Positions 44,542 through 53,455 of a DNA stretch of 64,000 nucleotides are shown in pieces; the first letter of the stretch is position 1, and every line of letters begins with the position of its first letter. The position numbers and the translations under genes are program-made. Origin of the DNA: Bacteroides fragilis (lineage in GTDB: Bacteria; Bacteroidota; Bacteroidia; Bacteroidales; Bacteroidaceae); NCBI RefSeq assembly GCF_002849695.1, contig NZ_CP018937.1, positions 3,844,001 to 3,908,000 of the forward strand, in the 5' to 3' direction. The notes beneath the pieces were generated by a model. The model was given only the letters and a program-made list of their open reading frames with translations, had not been told where the DNA came from and did not search any database.

Positions 44542-45771
44542 TTAACTATAAAAAGACTCAAATGCCATCCTCATTTTTTCTAATGAAAAAGCATCTTTAT
44601 ATCGACACCTATTTAACTTACCAACCTCTCTCGCCCAACAATCATCCGTTACCATTTTCAATAAACATTTCGAAAGTTCTTCAACTGATAACCTTAATTC
44701 ATTTTGATCTTCCTTTAATATCAATCTGCACTCTACATTTTGATGATGAATCATTTCACTCAATCCTGTGGTATTAGTGATAATTAATGGTAATCCATGC
44801 ATCATCATTTCTATGGCTACATAACTGCATTGCTCATGAAAAGACGGCATCACTCCAACATCTGCAATTTGATAAAATTCATATAATTTCTGTTTACTAA
44901 TTTTCCCTATAAAAGTAATCCTACTCCAAATGTCTGCAGACATCTGTAAATACCTACTATAATTCCCGTCTCCCACTATTAACAAACGAGTGTTCGAACT
45001 CTTTTTTATCACCTTTGCGAAAGCTTCTATCAAATAGTCAATCCCTTTTATATCATCCAAACGCCCTACAAATAGAATTAATTTCTCCCCTTCTCCAAAA
45101 AATAAATCTCTTTTTCTTTGCATTCTCTCCACTTCACCCAAGAAGATAGCCTGATCAATTAAACCGTTGTATATCAACGTTAGTTTACATTCTTCAATTC
45201 CATAAAATTCATTCAGCAACATTTTAGTATATTGAGCCAAGCATATTATTCTATCTACTTTTCTGTAAAGAGATACTTCTTGCTTATATTCGTCATATAT
45301 GTATTTTTCTTCCTCAGTTCTATCGTTCTCAGCTTTATCCAAAACGGTTTGTAACCTCTTTATATTCCCTTTCAAAGTGAAGCACCAGTTCAAATAATGT
45401 AAAGTCAACACAAATTGGCTGGTAGGATATATTTTCTTCAACAAGTCAACCAATGGTTCATGATGTAAATAATTAAAATGAAATACATTATCTTCACTTG
45501 AATCAACATACAATGCCAACAAGAAAGCAACACTTCTATAATATCGTTGAATTTCTTTCTCACTCCTCCAATCATACACTTTAGGAAAAGTTAGATAACG
45601 AACATTATTATCTTTTTTTTCAGTCAGTATCCCATCCTCTGAGTTCATACTAACTACAGTCAAACGCAAAGAATCAATACTGCTAAGACAGTTTATAACT
45701 TGAATTATATATGTCCCAATACCATATTGTGCCGCACGGCTATCACTATTTATCAAATATATATGCCTCAT
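44542..45771 (-). CDS. Glycosyltransferase family 4-type (GG-Bacteroidales system associated)
   Basis: This 409-residue GT-B protein has an N-terminal acceptor half (AAQYGIGTYIIQVINCL; VFHFNYLHHEPLVDLL) and a C-terminal donor half. The donor half has GT4 signatures LILFVGRLDDIKGIDYLIEA and ADVGVMPSFHEQCSYVAIEMM, with Glu-rich EMMMHGLPLIITNTTGLSEMI. NCBI recall suggests 'glycosyltransferase, GG-Bacteroidales peptide system' (TIGR04157). It is the last gene of a run starting with a short GG-leader peptide, and overlaps the half-LanC gene by four bases. It may add a sugar to the peptide or to a carrier; the donor is unknown. Confidence 0.88.
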   Translation of the reverse strand: MRHIYLINSDSRAAQYGIGTYIIQVINCLSSIDSLRLTVVSMNSEDGILTEKKDNNVRYLTFPKVYDWRSEKEIQRYYRSVAFLLALYVDSSEDNVFHFNYLHHEPLVDLLKKIYPTSQFVLTLHYLNWCFTLKGNIKRLQTVLDKAENDRTEEEKYIYDEYKQEVSLYRKVDRIICLAQYTKMLLNEFYGIEECKLTLIYNGLIDQAIFLGEVERMQRKRDLFFGEGEKLILFVGRLDDIKGIDYLIEAFAKVIKKSSNTRLLIVGDGNYSRYLQMSADIWSRITFIGKISKQKLYEFYQIADVGVMPSFHEQCSYVAIEMMMHGLPLIITNTTGLSEMIHHQNVECRLILKEDQNELRLSVEELSKCLLKMVTDDCWAREVGKLNRCRYKDAFSLEKMRMAFESFYS

Positions 45772-46463
45772 CGCAATAAGTATTTTAATCCTTCAACCCA
45801 CAACAAGGCTTCTTTCTTCTCTCCGTCAGTTCTCTGTGACGTTATCTTTCCCAGAACAACGAGATACCAATCATCTATTTGTTTACCCACTAAATAGTCT
45901 AACAATAAAGAAATTCCAGGATGGCAGACTTTATTCGGAACATTCTCACAAACACCTCTTAAATCATCCAAATACATCTTATCGAATGGTTTCTGCAAAT
46001 ATCTCTCAGATGACAATAAGCGTATTAACACGTACCACGCCAACCCTTCTATCCCCGTATCAAATGAATAGTCTTTTACACGTCGTAAGTCACGTTCAAT
46101 TATTTTATTATCAAGTTCTGTTAAGATATCATTAGAATCGCATTCAACAAATCCTTTCTGCATAAAATACTCTAATCCCCATCCAATTCCTAATAAGCCA
46201 TTTTGAATTCCCCATGGAGTATCTATTCTAATATCATCATACACATCCCCAATCAGTTCATTTGCATAGTCACTATAAAGCGAATCTCCACAAAAATGAG
46301 CATAATGAAAAAAGAAAAGTGAAATGCCTATTTTGCCACGCAATAGCCCTAAATCCTTACAACAGGCACTATGTAGTATCTGATAATTAGCTATTTGTCT
46401 CAATAATTGTCCATTCATCTCAACTATATTTTTACCAAGATTTAACATATGCACGTAATTCAT
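45768..46463 (-). CDS. Half-size LanC-like protein, second copy
   Basis: This paralogue of the 32.3-kb half-LanC has GLLRGKIGISLFFFHYAH, GLLGIGWGLEYFMQKGF and GIEGLAWYVLIRLL, then stops without zinc-ligand motifs. It is up to 231 residues. The annotated start overlaps the glycosyltransferase gene upstream by 32 bases; Met16 (46418) would give a 13-base gap and is an equally plausible start. The gene is between two glycosyltransferase genes with end overlaps, implying coupled translation. Function as a lanthionine cyclase is unlikely because catalytic residues are absent. It may recognise the GG-leader peptide and present it to the transferase; this is inference. Confidence 0.76.
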   Translation of the reverse strand: MNYVHMLNLGKNIVEMNGQLLRQIANYQILHSACCKDLGLLRGKIGISLFFFHYAHFCGDSLYSDYANELIGDVYDDIRIDTPWGIQNGLLGIGWGLEYFMQKGFVECDSNDILTELDNKIIERDLRRVKDYSFDTGIEGLAWYVLIRLLSSERYLQKPFDKMYLDDLRGVCENVPNKVCHPGISLLLDYLVGKQIDDWYLVVLGKITSQRTDGEKKEALLWVEGLKYLLR

Positions 46464-47199
46464 TCTGACCCATGCTACAAACTTTTATAAATTCCATTCG
46501 ATTAATAAAAGCTAACTTTTCTATAGAATATCTGGAGTTCTCTCCCCTAGGATGCCATAAGTGGTATAATGGTCCTCCATTTGTCCAATGTACAGATTCT
46601 CCCAATATTTCCATCCTTCGAATACGCTCAGCATCTTCAGGTCCCCAACTGATAAAACGTTCATTATCTCCCCCAGATCTCAAATACTTTTCACGATCTA
46701 CAACAAAAACTCCCCCACAGGAAGGACGCCACATCAAACGAGCATACATATCATCATGCGAAACTAAATGATCATACCTTTGTCCAGAAAGTATATATGC
46801 TTCACTTTGTTTTTTTGAAAGCATTTTTACCACTCCATTATATGGTATACTCATCACATATTTTCGTTCTATAATTGCTTGTATTGAGACCTCCAACTGC
46901 GACAAAGAAAATATAATATCAGCATCCCAAATAGCAACTATAGGAGTAGAAATTTCTCTTAATAATAAGTTAACATACCTCGTTTTGTGATAAACTAAAT
47001 TTTCATCACGTTCATAAGTATAAGTAATTTTACTACAGATATCATCAGGGAACTGACACTCTTCACTTCCTGCATCCCAAACATGTACCCTCATCCCAGA
47101 CGAGGATATATAGTGTAATAAGGCTAAAAGATTTCTCTTCCTCTCCCAACTGTCTATCCTCACAGGAATTCCAATAGTAATTTGCTCCAAATAACTCAT
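46432..47199 (-). CDS. Galactosyltransferase-like (GT-A) glycosyltransferase
   Basis: The 255-residue enzyme starts ITIGIPVRIDSWERKRNLL and has IWDADIIFSLSQLEV as the DxD metal-binding motif. It also has RPSCGGVFVVDREKYL and GGDNERFISWGPEDAER followed by EILGE, the region characteristic of galactosyltransferase C-terminal domains (the WGxEDxD/R block). The ending LYHLWHPRGENSRY is shared with the fusion protein at 50.2-52.3 kb, where the same domain is joined to a half-LanC. It overlaps the upstream half-LanC by four bases. It probably transfers a hexose; acceptor unknown, with a peptide acceptor possible. Confidence 0.87.
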   Translation of the reverse strand: MSYLEQITIGIPVRIDSWERKRNLLALLHYISSSGMRVHVWDAGSEECQFPDDICSKITYTYERDENLVYHKTRYVNLLLREISTPIVAIWDADIIFSLSQLEVSIQAIIERKYVMSIPYNGVVKMLSKKQSEAYILSGQRYDHLVSHDDMYARLMWRPSCGGVFVVDREKYLRSGGDNERFISWGPEDAERIRRMEILGESVHWTNGGPLYHLWHPRGENSRYSIEKLAFINRMEFIKVCSMGQNELRAYVKSW

Positions 47200-47828
47200 A
47201 GATTGTACCTATTCATACATTTTTCGATTAGAACTGATACTTTTGTCCGATAAAAACCTGTAGGGTATAAGTCAAACAAAAAATCAAGTAAATCATCAAT
47301 AGATTCGTTTGTATATTCCAATCTTTCCTCCAACCAATCAATCAAATAAATAAGATACTCTTTCAGGAAAGCACTTGAAACCGTATCACCTTTCAAAAAT
47401 GTTGGAATAATCCTAATTAGAATATATCGTCCTAAACCTACAATTCCGTTATTTAATGAAAGTCCCGACATACCATAGGCATGTATACAGCGTGCAGCAC
47501 ATTGATCTATATCCTTTAAGACTTCATCAGCATCACCTTCCATATAACCATTTTGAATCAGATATTCAATCCCCCAACCAATCCCCCATAAACCACTACC
47601 AAAAGAAATAGGTATAGACGAATCAAGATGTTCATAAATCTCATCAAGGAGTTCACAACCAACATCTCCACATGTCAACTCGCCGGAAAGGCGTGCATAG
47701 CGAAAAAGAGCAATGGCGATCCCCATTTTTCCGTTAATAAGTCCGAGGCAGGACGTTCTACGTCCTACCTGAATAAGATCCTCTATAGGTAAATACCCTT
47801 GACCAGATATAAATATCTGATTTTGCAT
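47196..47828 (-). CDS. Half-size LanC-like protein, third copy
   Basis: This 210-residue protein has GLINGKMGIAIALFRYAR, GLWGIGWGIEYLIQNGY and GIVGLGRYILIR at the spacing seen in the two stand-alone paralogues and in the N-terminal half of the full LanC at 55.6 kb. Zinc ligands are absent. It begins 12 bases after the stop of the short GG-leader peptide gene and overlaps the galactosyltransferase-like gene by four bases. The three genes therefore form a tight cassette: peptide, half-LanC, glycosyltransferase. This suggests that the half-LanC acts on that peptide. No direct evidence exists for its activity. Confidence 0.76.
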   Translation of the reverse strand: MQNQIFISGQGYLPIEDLIQVGRRTSCLGLINGKMGIAIALFRYARLSGELTCGDVGCELLDEIYEHLDSSIPISFGSGLWGIGWGIEYLIQNGYMEGDADEVLKDIDQCAARCIHAYGMSGLSLNNGIVGLGRYILIRIIPTFLKGDTVSSAFLKEYLIYLIDWLEERLEYTNESIDDLLDFLFDLYPTGFYRTKVSVLIEKCMNRYNL

Positions 47829-47840
47829 ATTTATATAGAG

Positions 47841-47972
47841 TTACTTAGGAGAATCTATGGGATCTTCTTCAGAAGCTTTTATACTAGCAATCCAAATCCA
47901 TTCACCATTTATTTCAACCCATACTCCTCCACCTTTAATAACCTGCATTTCATCTGTTGTTAATTTATCCAT
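47841..47972 (-). CDS. Short GG-leader peptide, candidate RiPP/bacteriocin precursor (43 aa)
   Basis: A small open frame starts MDKLTTDEMQVIKGGG and ends EEDPIDSPK. The pattern (L..DEM..I.GG) is the double-glycine leader recognised by C39 exporters. The core after GGG begins VWVEINGEWIWIASI and holds three Trp, no Cys, and two Ser plus two adjacent Glu and two Asp. It cannot form lanthionine (no Cys), so the adjacent half-LanC must do something else. The gene starts a minus-strand run: half-LanC, galactosyltransferase-like, half-LanC, GT4. Ser residues could be glycosylation sites. It is short, so some doubt remains, but context strongly favours a real gene. Confidence 0.75.
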   Translation of the reverse strand: MDKLTTDEMQVIKGGGVWVEINGEWIWIASIKASEEDPIDSPK

Positions 47973-48162
47973 AATATTTGTTTTTAAGATTTTTTCAAAG
48001 GTCACAAAAAGCAGACATATTTACATCACGTATCTCACGAAAAACAAACCATTATGTTAATAAATACAAATTTAAAAACAATCACTTAAAGTTTACAATA
48101 ATTCTTTCCATAAAAATCAAATACAAAAACTATCTTTACAATATGAGAAAAGCAAATATAAG

Positions 48163-49521
48163 ATGAAGCAAAAAATAGTAATCTGCGTCGTAACCATTGG
48201 CACCTTGGCTATCCTAATATTACAAGGATTTTGGCTTATGAATATGTACACACAATATCGCAAAGATGTAAGCGAACAAATGCTATCAAAATACCAATTA
48301 GCTATAGAATTGGAACTAGGAATGCGTTCCTCTGCCAAAGCCAAAGAACAAATGTATGAATTTACTCCTAAAAAAGTAATTCCTACAAAAAAGCTACATG
48401 AATATACAGGGGATACCATTAAGCTAACAGATGCAATTCAGCAAAACGTCGGTAATAACTTTGCCGAAATATTCAGCCAAATTTATCAAACCGTATTAAT
48501 AACAAAAGGAAAATTCATCAATATCAACGATTTAGATTCAATTTACGAACAAGAACTTAAAAAACAGAAGTTACAAACGCAACATGTATTCATACTTTAC
48601 AATAACGAAGGACGCTGCATCTCCTTTTCAGGAGACACTTTACAATTTGCAGAAAATACCCATATCCTAAGCGCAATACAACCTATTGGAGCAAAATCAC
48701 TACAGAGCCTAAAACTATTGGTAAACTTACCCCCCAACTTAATATTAGACCGAATGGCCAGTGCACTCATTATTTCTTTTCTACTGGCTATCCTTATTAT
48801 AGCATGTCTACTATACCAATTAATTATCATTAGAAGAAGAGACAATTTATTATATAAACGCGCTGCCGCCATTAATGGGGTTATTCACGATTTAAAGTCA
48901 CCTTTAAATGCCACTTACGCTATATTGCTTTACTTTGCACAAGTTGAAGAAAATAAAGATAAACTAGAATTATTAAAAAGCGGAAAAGCACGCATTAAGC
49001 GATTAGGAAATATTATTGAATCATTACTATTAGTGGCCAAAAGCCAGAAACAAGAGATAGTTATAAATAGAAAGGAAATAAATATAATCCAAATTATTTA
49101 TAAGGTTATCGAAGATATCAAATTGTGCTTTATCAACAAACAATTCAATATCAAAGTCAACAATCACCTAAAAGAAACTAATATTTATGTCGATGAAATT
49201 GGAATTAGTAGTGTGTTTACCAATTTGATCGAAAATGCATTAAAATACTCCGATAATAATACTCAAATAGATATAACTCTATCAGCATCACTCAGCGAAT
49301 TATACATTGACATTAGTGATGACGGATATGGAATACCCGCAAAAGAGCATAAAAAAATATTCAATCAATTCTATCAAACTCCGAATTCGCGGAAAAATGA
49401 TGGTTATGGAATTGGCTTAGCATACGTAAAAAAGATAATTGAAGCACACCATGGAAGCATCAGCCTAAAGAATAATTCCCAGAAAGGAACAACTTTTCTA
49501 ATAAAATTACCAATCAATTAA
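48163..49521 (+). CDS. Sensor histidine kinase
   Basis: This 452-residue membrane kinase has one helix at about 5-28 and another at about 200-222, flanking a 170-residue periplasmic sensor region of unknown fold. The H-box is AAINGVIHDLKSPLNA with the phosphorylated His242. The ATP-binding domain has NLIENALKYSDN (N box), DDGYGIPAKEHKKIF (G1) and GYGIGLAYVKKIIEAHHG (G2). It is divergent from the short GG-leader operon and ten bases before its response regulator. It may sense envelope stress or a peptide and control one of the two flanking operons. Confidence 0.93.
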   Translation: MKQKIVICVVTIGTLAILILQGFWLMNMYTQYRKDVSEQMLSKYQLAIELELGMRSSAKAKEQMYEFTPKKVIPTKKLHEYTGDTIKLTDAIQQNVGNNFAEIFSQIYQTVLITKGKFININDLDSIYEQELKKQKLQTQHVFILYNNEGRCISFSGDTLQFAENTHILSAIQPIGAKSLQSLKLLVNLPPNLILDRMASALIISFLLAILIIACLLYQLIIIRRRDNLLYKRAAAINGVIHDLKSPLNATYAILLYFAQVEENKDKLELLKSGKARIKRLGNIIESLLLVAKSQKQEIVINRKEINIIQIIYKVIEDIKLCFINKQFNIKVNNHLKETNIYVDEIGISSVFTNLIENALKYSDNNTQIDITLSASLSELYIDISDDGYGIPAKEHKKIFNQFYQTPNSRKNDGYGIGLAYVKKIIEAHHGSISLKNNSQKGTTFLIKLPIN

Positions 49522-49531
49522 TAATTAATAT

Positions 49532-50194
49532 ATGAAAAAGAAAATTCTATTAGTAGATGACGATGGACTTATAACCCAAACATATACTTATATACTGAAA
49601 CAAAATGGATATGAGGTAGAATCTTTGAACTCTTTAAAAGAAATAAAAAGTTTAATAAATGAATGGACACCGGATATTATAATATTAGATGTGAAAATTG
49701 GCAATAAGAATAGCATCGACTTTTTGCCTGAACTTAAAAAGATACTTCCACAAGTCCCGGTGATATTCATTTCATCACATACACAAGGATCTGAAATAAA
49801 AAGAGCCATAGAAGCAGGAGGAGAACATTATATCAAGAAGCCTCTCGATATTGATGAATTAGAAGCCTATATAAACAAACTACTACCAAATCCACAAGAA
49901 TGGTTTCTGACCAAAGAAGGGTATAGACTAAATTTAATCACACGAGACTTTTTTTTCAAAACAGCAAAAATCGCCAGGTTCTCAAACAAAGAAGTTATCC
50001 TATTTAAGCTATTATACTTAAATAAAGGAAGAGTGCTAAGCCGTAATCAAATAATGGACGAACTATGGCCCAATGGTAACGGTGGTATAGACGGTAGCCT
50101 CAATAATCTAATCTCAAGTATTCGTAAGTATTTAACAACATACGGGTATCTTACAATAGAGACAATAACCAACGAAGGGTATTATATAAAATAA
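49532..50194 (+). CDS. OmpR-type response regulator
   Basis: The receiver domain (1-120) has DDD near the N-terminus (LLVDDDGLI), the phospho-acceptor Asp53 in IIILDVKIGN, and Lys in YIKKPLDIDEL. A C-terminal winged-helix domain (about 125-220) has FSNKEVILFKLLYLNKGRVLSR and WPNGNGGIDGSLNNLISSIRKYL, as in OmpR/PhoB proteins. It is paired with the histidine kinase and 38 bases before the fused glycosyltransferase gene, which is likely co-transcribed. Which of the nearby promoters it binds is not visible from sequence. Confidence 0.93.
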   Translation: MKKKILLVDDDGLITQTYTYILKQNGYEVESLNSLKEIKSLINEWTPDIIILDVKIGNKNSIDFLPELKKILPQVPVIFISSHTQGSEIKRAIEAGGEHYIKKPLDIDELEAYINKLLPNPQEWFLTKEGYRLNLITRDFFFKTAKIARFSNKEVILFKLLYLNKGRVLSRNQIMDELWPNGNGGIDGSLNNLISSIRKYLTTYGYLTIETITNEGYYIK

Positions 50195-50232
50195 TAACCT
50201 CGATAAATCAACTCATTAATAAAAATCTATTT

Positions 50233-52269
50233 ATGAAATACACAAATAAAAAAATATCAGTCATACTACATGTACATAACAGTAGCAAACAGACAAAAGC
50301 TTCCATCAAAAGTATATTATCACAATCTTTTAGTGAATTTGAATTTATTATCATCACTACTCCTTCTAATAAAAAGATTAATCAATATATTCAAACCTGC
50401 AATGATGAACGCATTGTTATCCTAAACACCACACAACATAGTAACTATTATACATCTCTCAACCACGGAATAAAACGGGCAAAAGGAAAATATATAACAA
50501 TAATAAGAAGTAACCATATAGCTCTATCCAATAAACTTCAAATTCAATACGACTACTTAGAGCAGCATAATGAATTAATAGCCGTAGGATCCAATTTCTA
50601 CAATAAAGATAATAAACTTATAAAATACACACCAGTATCACACAGTGATATACAAATTCATTTATTAAAGAATAACCATATTTCAATCTCCTCACTAATG
50701 ATAAGGACAAACATAATATATAAACTTAGGGGATACAATGAAGTATACAAACATTCTGCAGATTACAACCTGTATTGCCGCTTAGTAGAAGCCGGAAAAA
50801 TAGAAATTCTCACACTTCCTCTAAGTATACATGCATATTATGAAAAAAGAAATATAATAGAAGATTACCACATTCGAAAACAATATCAAAAAACATTCAC
50901 TAATAAATATAAAGTAGAAAATCAATTCCCAATAATGGAGAGTGATCTGGGATTTCCTAAAATGGGTAGAATAATCGGACTGTATACATTTACACAATAC
51001 ACGTCAAACCATAAATATGCGAAATTGGCAGATACCTTAATCGATAAATTGTTCAACAATATCACTACAACACTTCCTCTTACATTAGAGTATGGATTAT
51101 TAGGTATTGGCTGTGGAATTATCTATTTATTAAGAAATAACCTAGTCGAAGGAGAAGAAGATGATATTTTATCTCAAGTTGATGATTCCATGGTCCATGA
51201 ATTACTTTATCAAAGCAGTAATAAAAAAATAGACTGGTATGGAATTATGCGATATTCACGTTTAAGATTACAAGGCTACAAAGAAAGTAAAAATAGAATC
51301 ATATTTCAACAACACGTTATCTATGCAATAGATAGTATGATGCGTAGAATAAACAAACAAAAATTAAATAAATCCATAAGAGCAGAACTCTATGAACTCT
51401 ATAAAATGAAAATATATCCAGAAAAGACTAAAGTTGCTTTTAAAACAGATATTAATAACCAAGTAATATCAACGATACAACTTAAACCATTATCAGCATG
51501 TGAAGGTACTACTTTTATCATCCCAATTCGAATTGATTCTGATGAAAGAAAAAGAAATTTAGACATGGTACTAAATGAATTATCCAAAATACAGAATACG
51601 AGGATCATTATTACCGAAGGAGATTGTACTCCTCGATACATCCCGCCTCAAATAGCCAATGTCACATATCAATTCGTTAAAGATACCAACCCAGTATTTC
51701 ATCGAACCAAATATTTAAATCTAATGTTAAGAATTGCACAAACAGAAATTATCGGAATCTGGGACGCGGATGTTATAATCCCACAAAAGCAAATACTCAT
51801 CGCAATCAATGCCATTCGTGAGTCAAAAGCTATTCTAAGTTTTCCATATGAGGGAAATTTTCATATGATCCCACCTCAAACAACTATCAACTTTATTACA
51901 AGCCGTTCTTTTAGTCTATTAAAAAAAGAATCTCAAAATCTATTACCTCAAGGTTTATATGCTGTAGGTGGAGCTCTATTTGTAAACAGGACGGCATATC
52001 TAAATATAGGAGGAGAAAATGAAAAATTCTATGGTTGGGGGCCGGAAGACGCAGAAAGGGTAAAACGAATAGAAATATTGGGATATCCTATATATCGGGC
52101 TAAAGGTAAATTATTTCATCTATACCATCCAAGAAATGAAAATTCACGGTTCTACAATGAGCAAATAGAAATACAAAACAGAAGTGAATTTTTAAAAATA
52201 TCGAACATGACAAAGCAAGAATTATTACAATACATATCAACATGGAATAAAATAGCTAGAAATTATTAA
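50233..52269 (+). CDS. Three-part fusion: GT2 + half-LanC + galactosyltransferase-like
   Basis: This 678-residue protein joins three modules found separately elsewhere in the window. Residues 1-215 are a GT2-like domain (ISVILHVHNSSKQTKASIKSI in outline; IKRAKGKYITIIRSNH). Residues about 225-375 are a half-LanC-like region: GFPKMGRIIGLYTFTQY, YGLLGIGCGIIYLLRNNL, WYGIMRYSRLRLQG. Residues about 428-678 are a galactosyltransferase-like domain (IPIRIDSDERKRNLDM; IIGIWDADVIIPQKQ; GGENEKFYGWGPEDAER; LYHPRNENSRF). The half-LanC copy here is more degenerate than the others. The fusion is strong evidence that half-LanC and glycosyltransferase act together. It follows the two-component genes on the plus strand. 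Confidence 0.87.
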   Translation: MKYTNKKISVILHVHNSSKQTKASIKSILSQSFSEFEFIIITTPSNKKINQYIQTCNDERIVILNTTQHSNYYTSLNHGIKRAKGKYITIIRSNHIALSNKLQIQYDYLEQHNELIAVGSNFYNKDNKLIKYTPVSHSDIQIHLLKNNHISISSLMIRTNIIYKLRGYNEVYKHSADYNLYCRLVEAGKIEILTLPLSIHAYYEKRNIIEDYHIRKQYQKTFTNKYKVENQFPIMESDLGFPKMGRIIGLYTFTQYTSNHKYAKLADTLIDKLFNNITTTLPLTLEYGLLGIGCGIIYLLRNNLVEGEEDDILSQVDDSMVHELLYQSSNKKIDWYGIMRYSRLRLQGYKESKNRIIFQQHVIYAIDSMMRRINKQKLNKSIRAELYELYKMKIYPEKTKVAFKTDINNQVISTIQLKPLSACEGTTFIIPIRIDSDERKRNLDMVLNELSKIQNTRIIITEGDCTPRYIPPQIANVTYQFVKDTNPVFHRTKYLNLMLRIAQTEIIGIWDADVIIPQKQILIAINAIRESKAILSFPYEGNFHMIPPQTTINFITSRSFSLLKKESQNLLPQGLYAVGGALFVNRTAYLNIGGENEKFYGWGPEDAERVKRIEILGYPIYRAKGKLFHLYHPRNENSRFYNEQIEIQNRSEFLKISNMTKQELLQYISTWNKIARNY

Positions 52270-52365
52270 CTAAAACCAATGAAATATTAGTAAGAAAAGG
52301 TATAAATCATCATAAACAATACAACCTCAAATTTAAATATATAATAAATATTTCAGCATTGATAG

Positions 52366-52396
52366 TCCCCCAAATTTTTTTTTTTGGGGGGGGGAG
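52366..52396. terminator. Hairpin with T11 and G9 tracts at a convergent gene boundary
   Basis: CCCCCAAA and TTTGGGGG pair around a T-run; the right arm extends to nine G. It lies between two convergent genes and looks like a bidirectional terminator. The homopolymers could make the length variable. Confidence 0.6.
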
Positions 52397-52571
52397 GACA
52401 ATAAAGAAAGCTATAAAAAATTCAGACTACAACAAACACTTACATAAACAATTCACTTCTAAAATAAAAAATCCTAACAATCAAGCGCATAATTATCATA
52501 TCCACTATAGATAGCTAAAAAACAATCTATATAAACAAAGTAAATCTCCCAACAAGCTCATAATTTTACAA
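52397..52571. other. AT-rich spacer after the convergent terminator
   Basis: Together with 52270-52365 this is about 300 bases between the convergent fusion gene and lanthipeptide operon. Apart from the hairpin, no coding frame or promoter was found. Confidence 0.5.
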
Positions 52572-53450
52572 TCACTTTCTGTTATATTTCTCTTTTGCAA
52601 TCTCACTACAATAGAACCTATTCATAAAATCATAAATAACCAACTCTTGTAAACGATTCCTAGAACAAAACAATCTATTCAGCATCATATGAATATAACT
52701 TGTAAATAAGTAAATTACATTCTCTTCCTTACTAATTTTCAAATAGAACAAATCTATCAAAGGTTTTAACTTTTTAGACCTTTCTTCAACATAACAACAT
52801 AAGTCCGCAAATTTTCTATCATTAATTTCATCTCTTAATACAGATTCTACAACCTTCTTTTTAGAACGAAAAAGAGAATTCAACTGTTTCGAATTATACT
52901 CATTAAAACCAAACTCTTTCTTAAATGAGCCAGCCATCCGTTGGGTTAGATTCTGTTTTGAAATAGTATCCAACAACATATCTGTCATAAATTTATCTAC
53001 CATTTTCAAAGCAATCATCCATCTGTAATTTTCATCTGAATAGCCATTGATTTTTCTAACAACAAACAAAGCGCATTCGCTATCTAAACAAAAAAACGAC
53101 TCAGATATTTCAATCAATGAATTTCCATATCGTTCCAACTCACGATTATAAGTATCTAACTGGATCTTCCAAATCACTCCATCTTCTATCAAATTCGAAA
53201 ATCGATTTGCAAATAAAGATAAAATTATTCCTACACAATCCTCTTTTTCAGCAAGCAACCTTAATCTCAAATGAAAATCTTCATCAACGTAACGAATAAA
53301 GAACCACTTTTTAATCAGTTTGTTTCTTTTGAGCTCTTTAATAAAGAGAAATAGACTATGCGACAACAATTTATCAGCTGTTTTAGCTCCTGTATATATT
53401 TTCACATATACCCATTCACTGCCTGGAATAAAAAGTCTTTGTACCATCAA
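52572..53450 (-). CDS. LanB elimination domain protein (SpaB_C, thiopeptide-type)
   Basis: This 292-residue protein matches the C-terminal elimination domain of class I lanthipeptide dehydratases (SpaB_C, PF14028), which removes glutamate from glutamylated Ser/Thr to make dehydroalanine/dehydrobutyrine. Supporting stretches are SEWVYVKIYTGAKTADKLL at the start, WFFIRYVDEDFHLRLRL (the R-Y-D-x-x-x-H-L-R-x-R pattern) and IWKIQLDTYNRELERYG. In NisB this domain is fused to the glutamylation domain. Here it is encoded separately, five bases after it, as in pinensin and thiopeptide-type systems. It is the final gene of the operon. Confidence 0.9.
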   Translation of the reverse strand: MMVQRLFIPGSEWVYVKIYTGAKTADKLLSHSLFLFIKELKRNKLIKKWFFIRYVDEDFHLRLRLLAEKEDCVGIILSLFANRFSNLIEDGVIWKIQLDTYNRELERYGNSLIEISESFFCLDSECALFVVRKINGYSDENYRWMIALKMVDKFMTDMLLDTISKQNLTQRMAGSFKKEFGFNEYNSKQLNSLFRSKKKVVESVLRDEINDRKFADLCCYVEERSKKLKPLIDLFYLKISKEENVIYLFTSYIHMMLNRLFCSRNRLQELVIYDFMNRFYCSEIAKEKYNRK

Positions 53451-53455
53451 TATAT

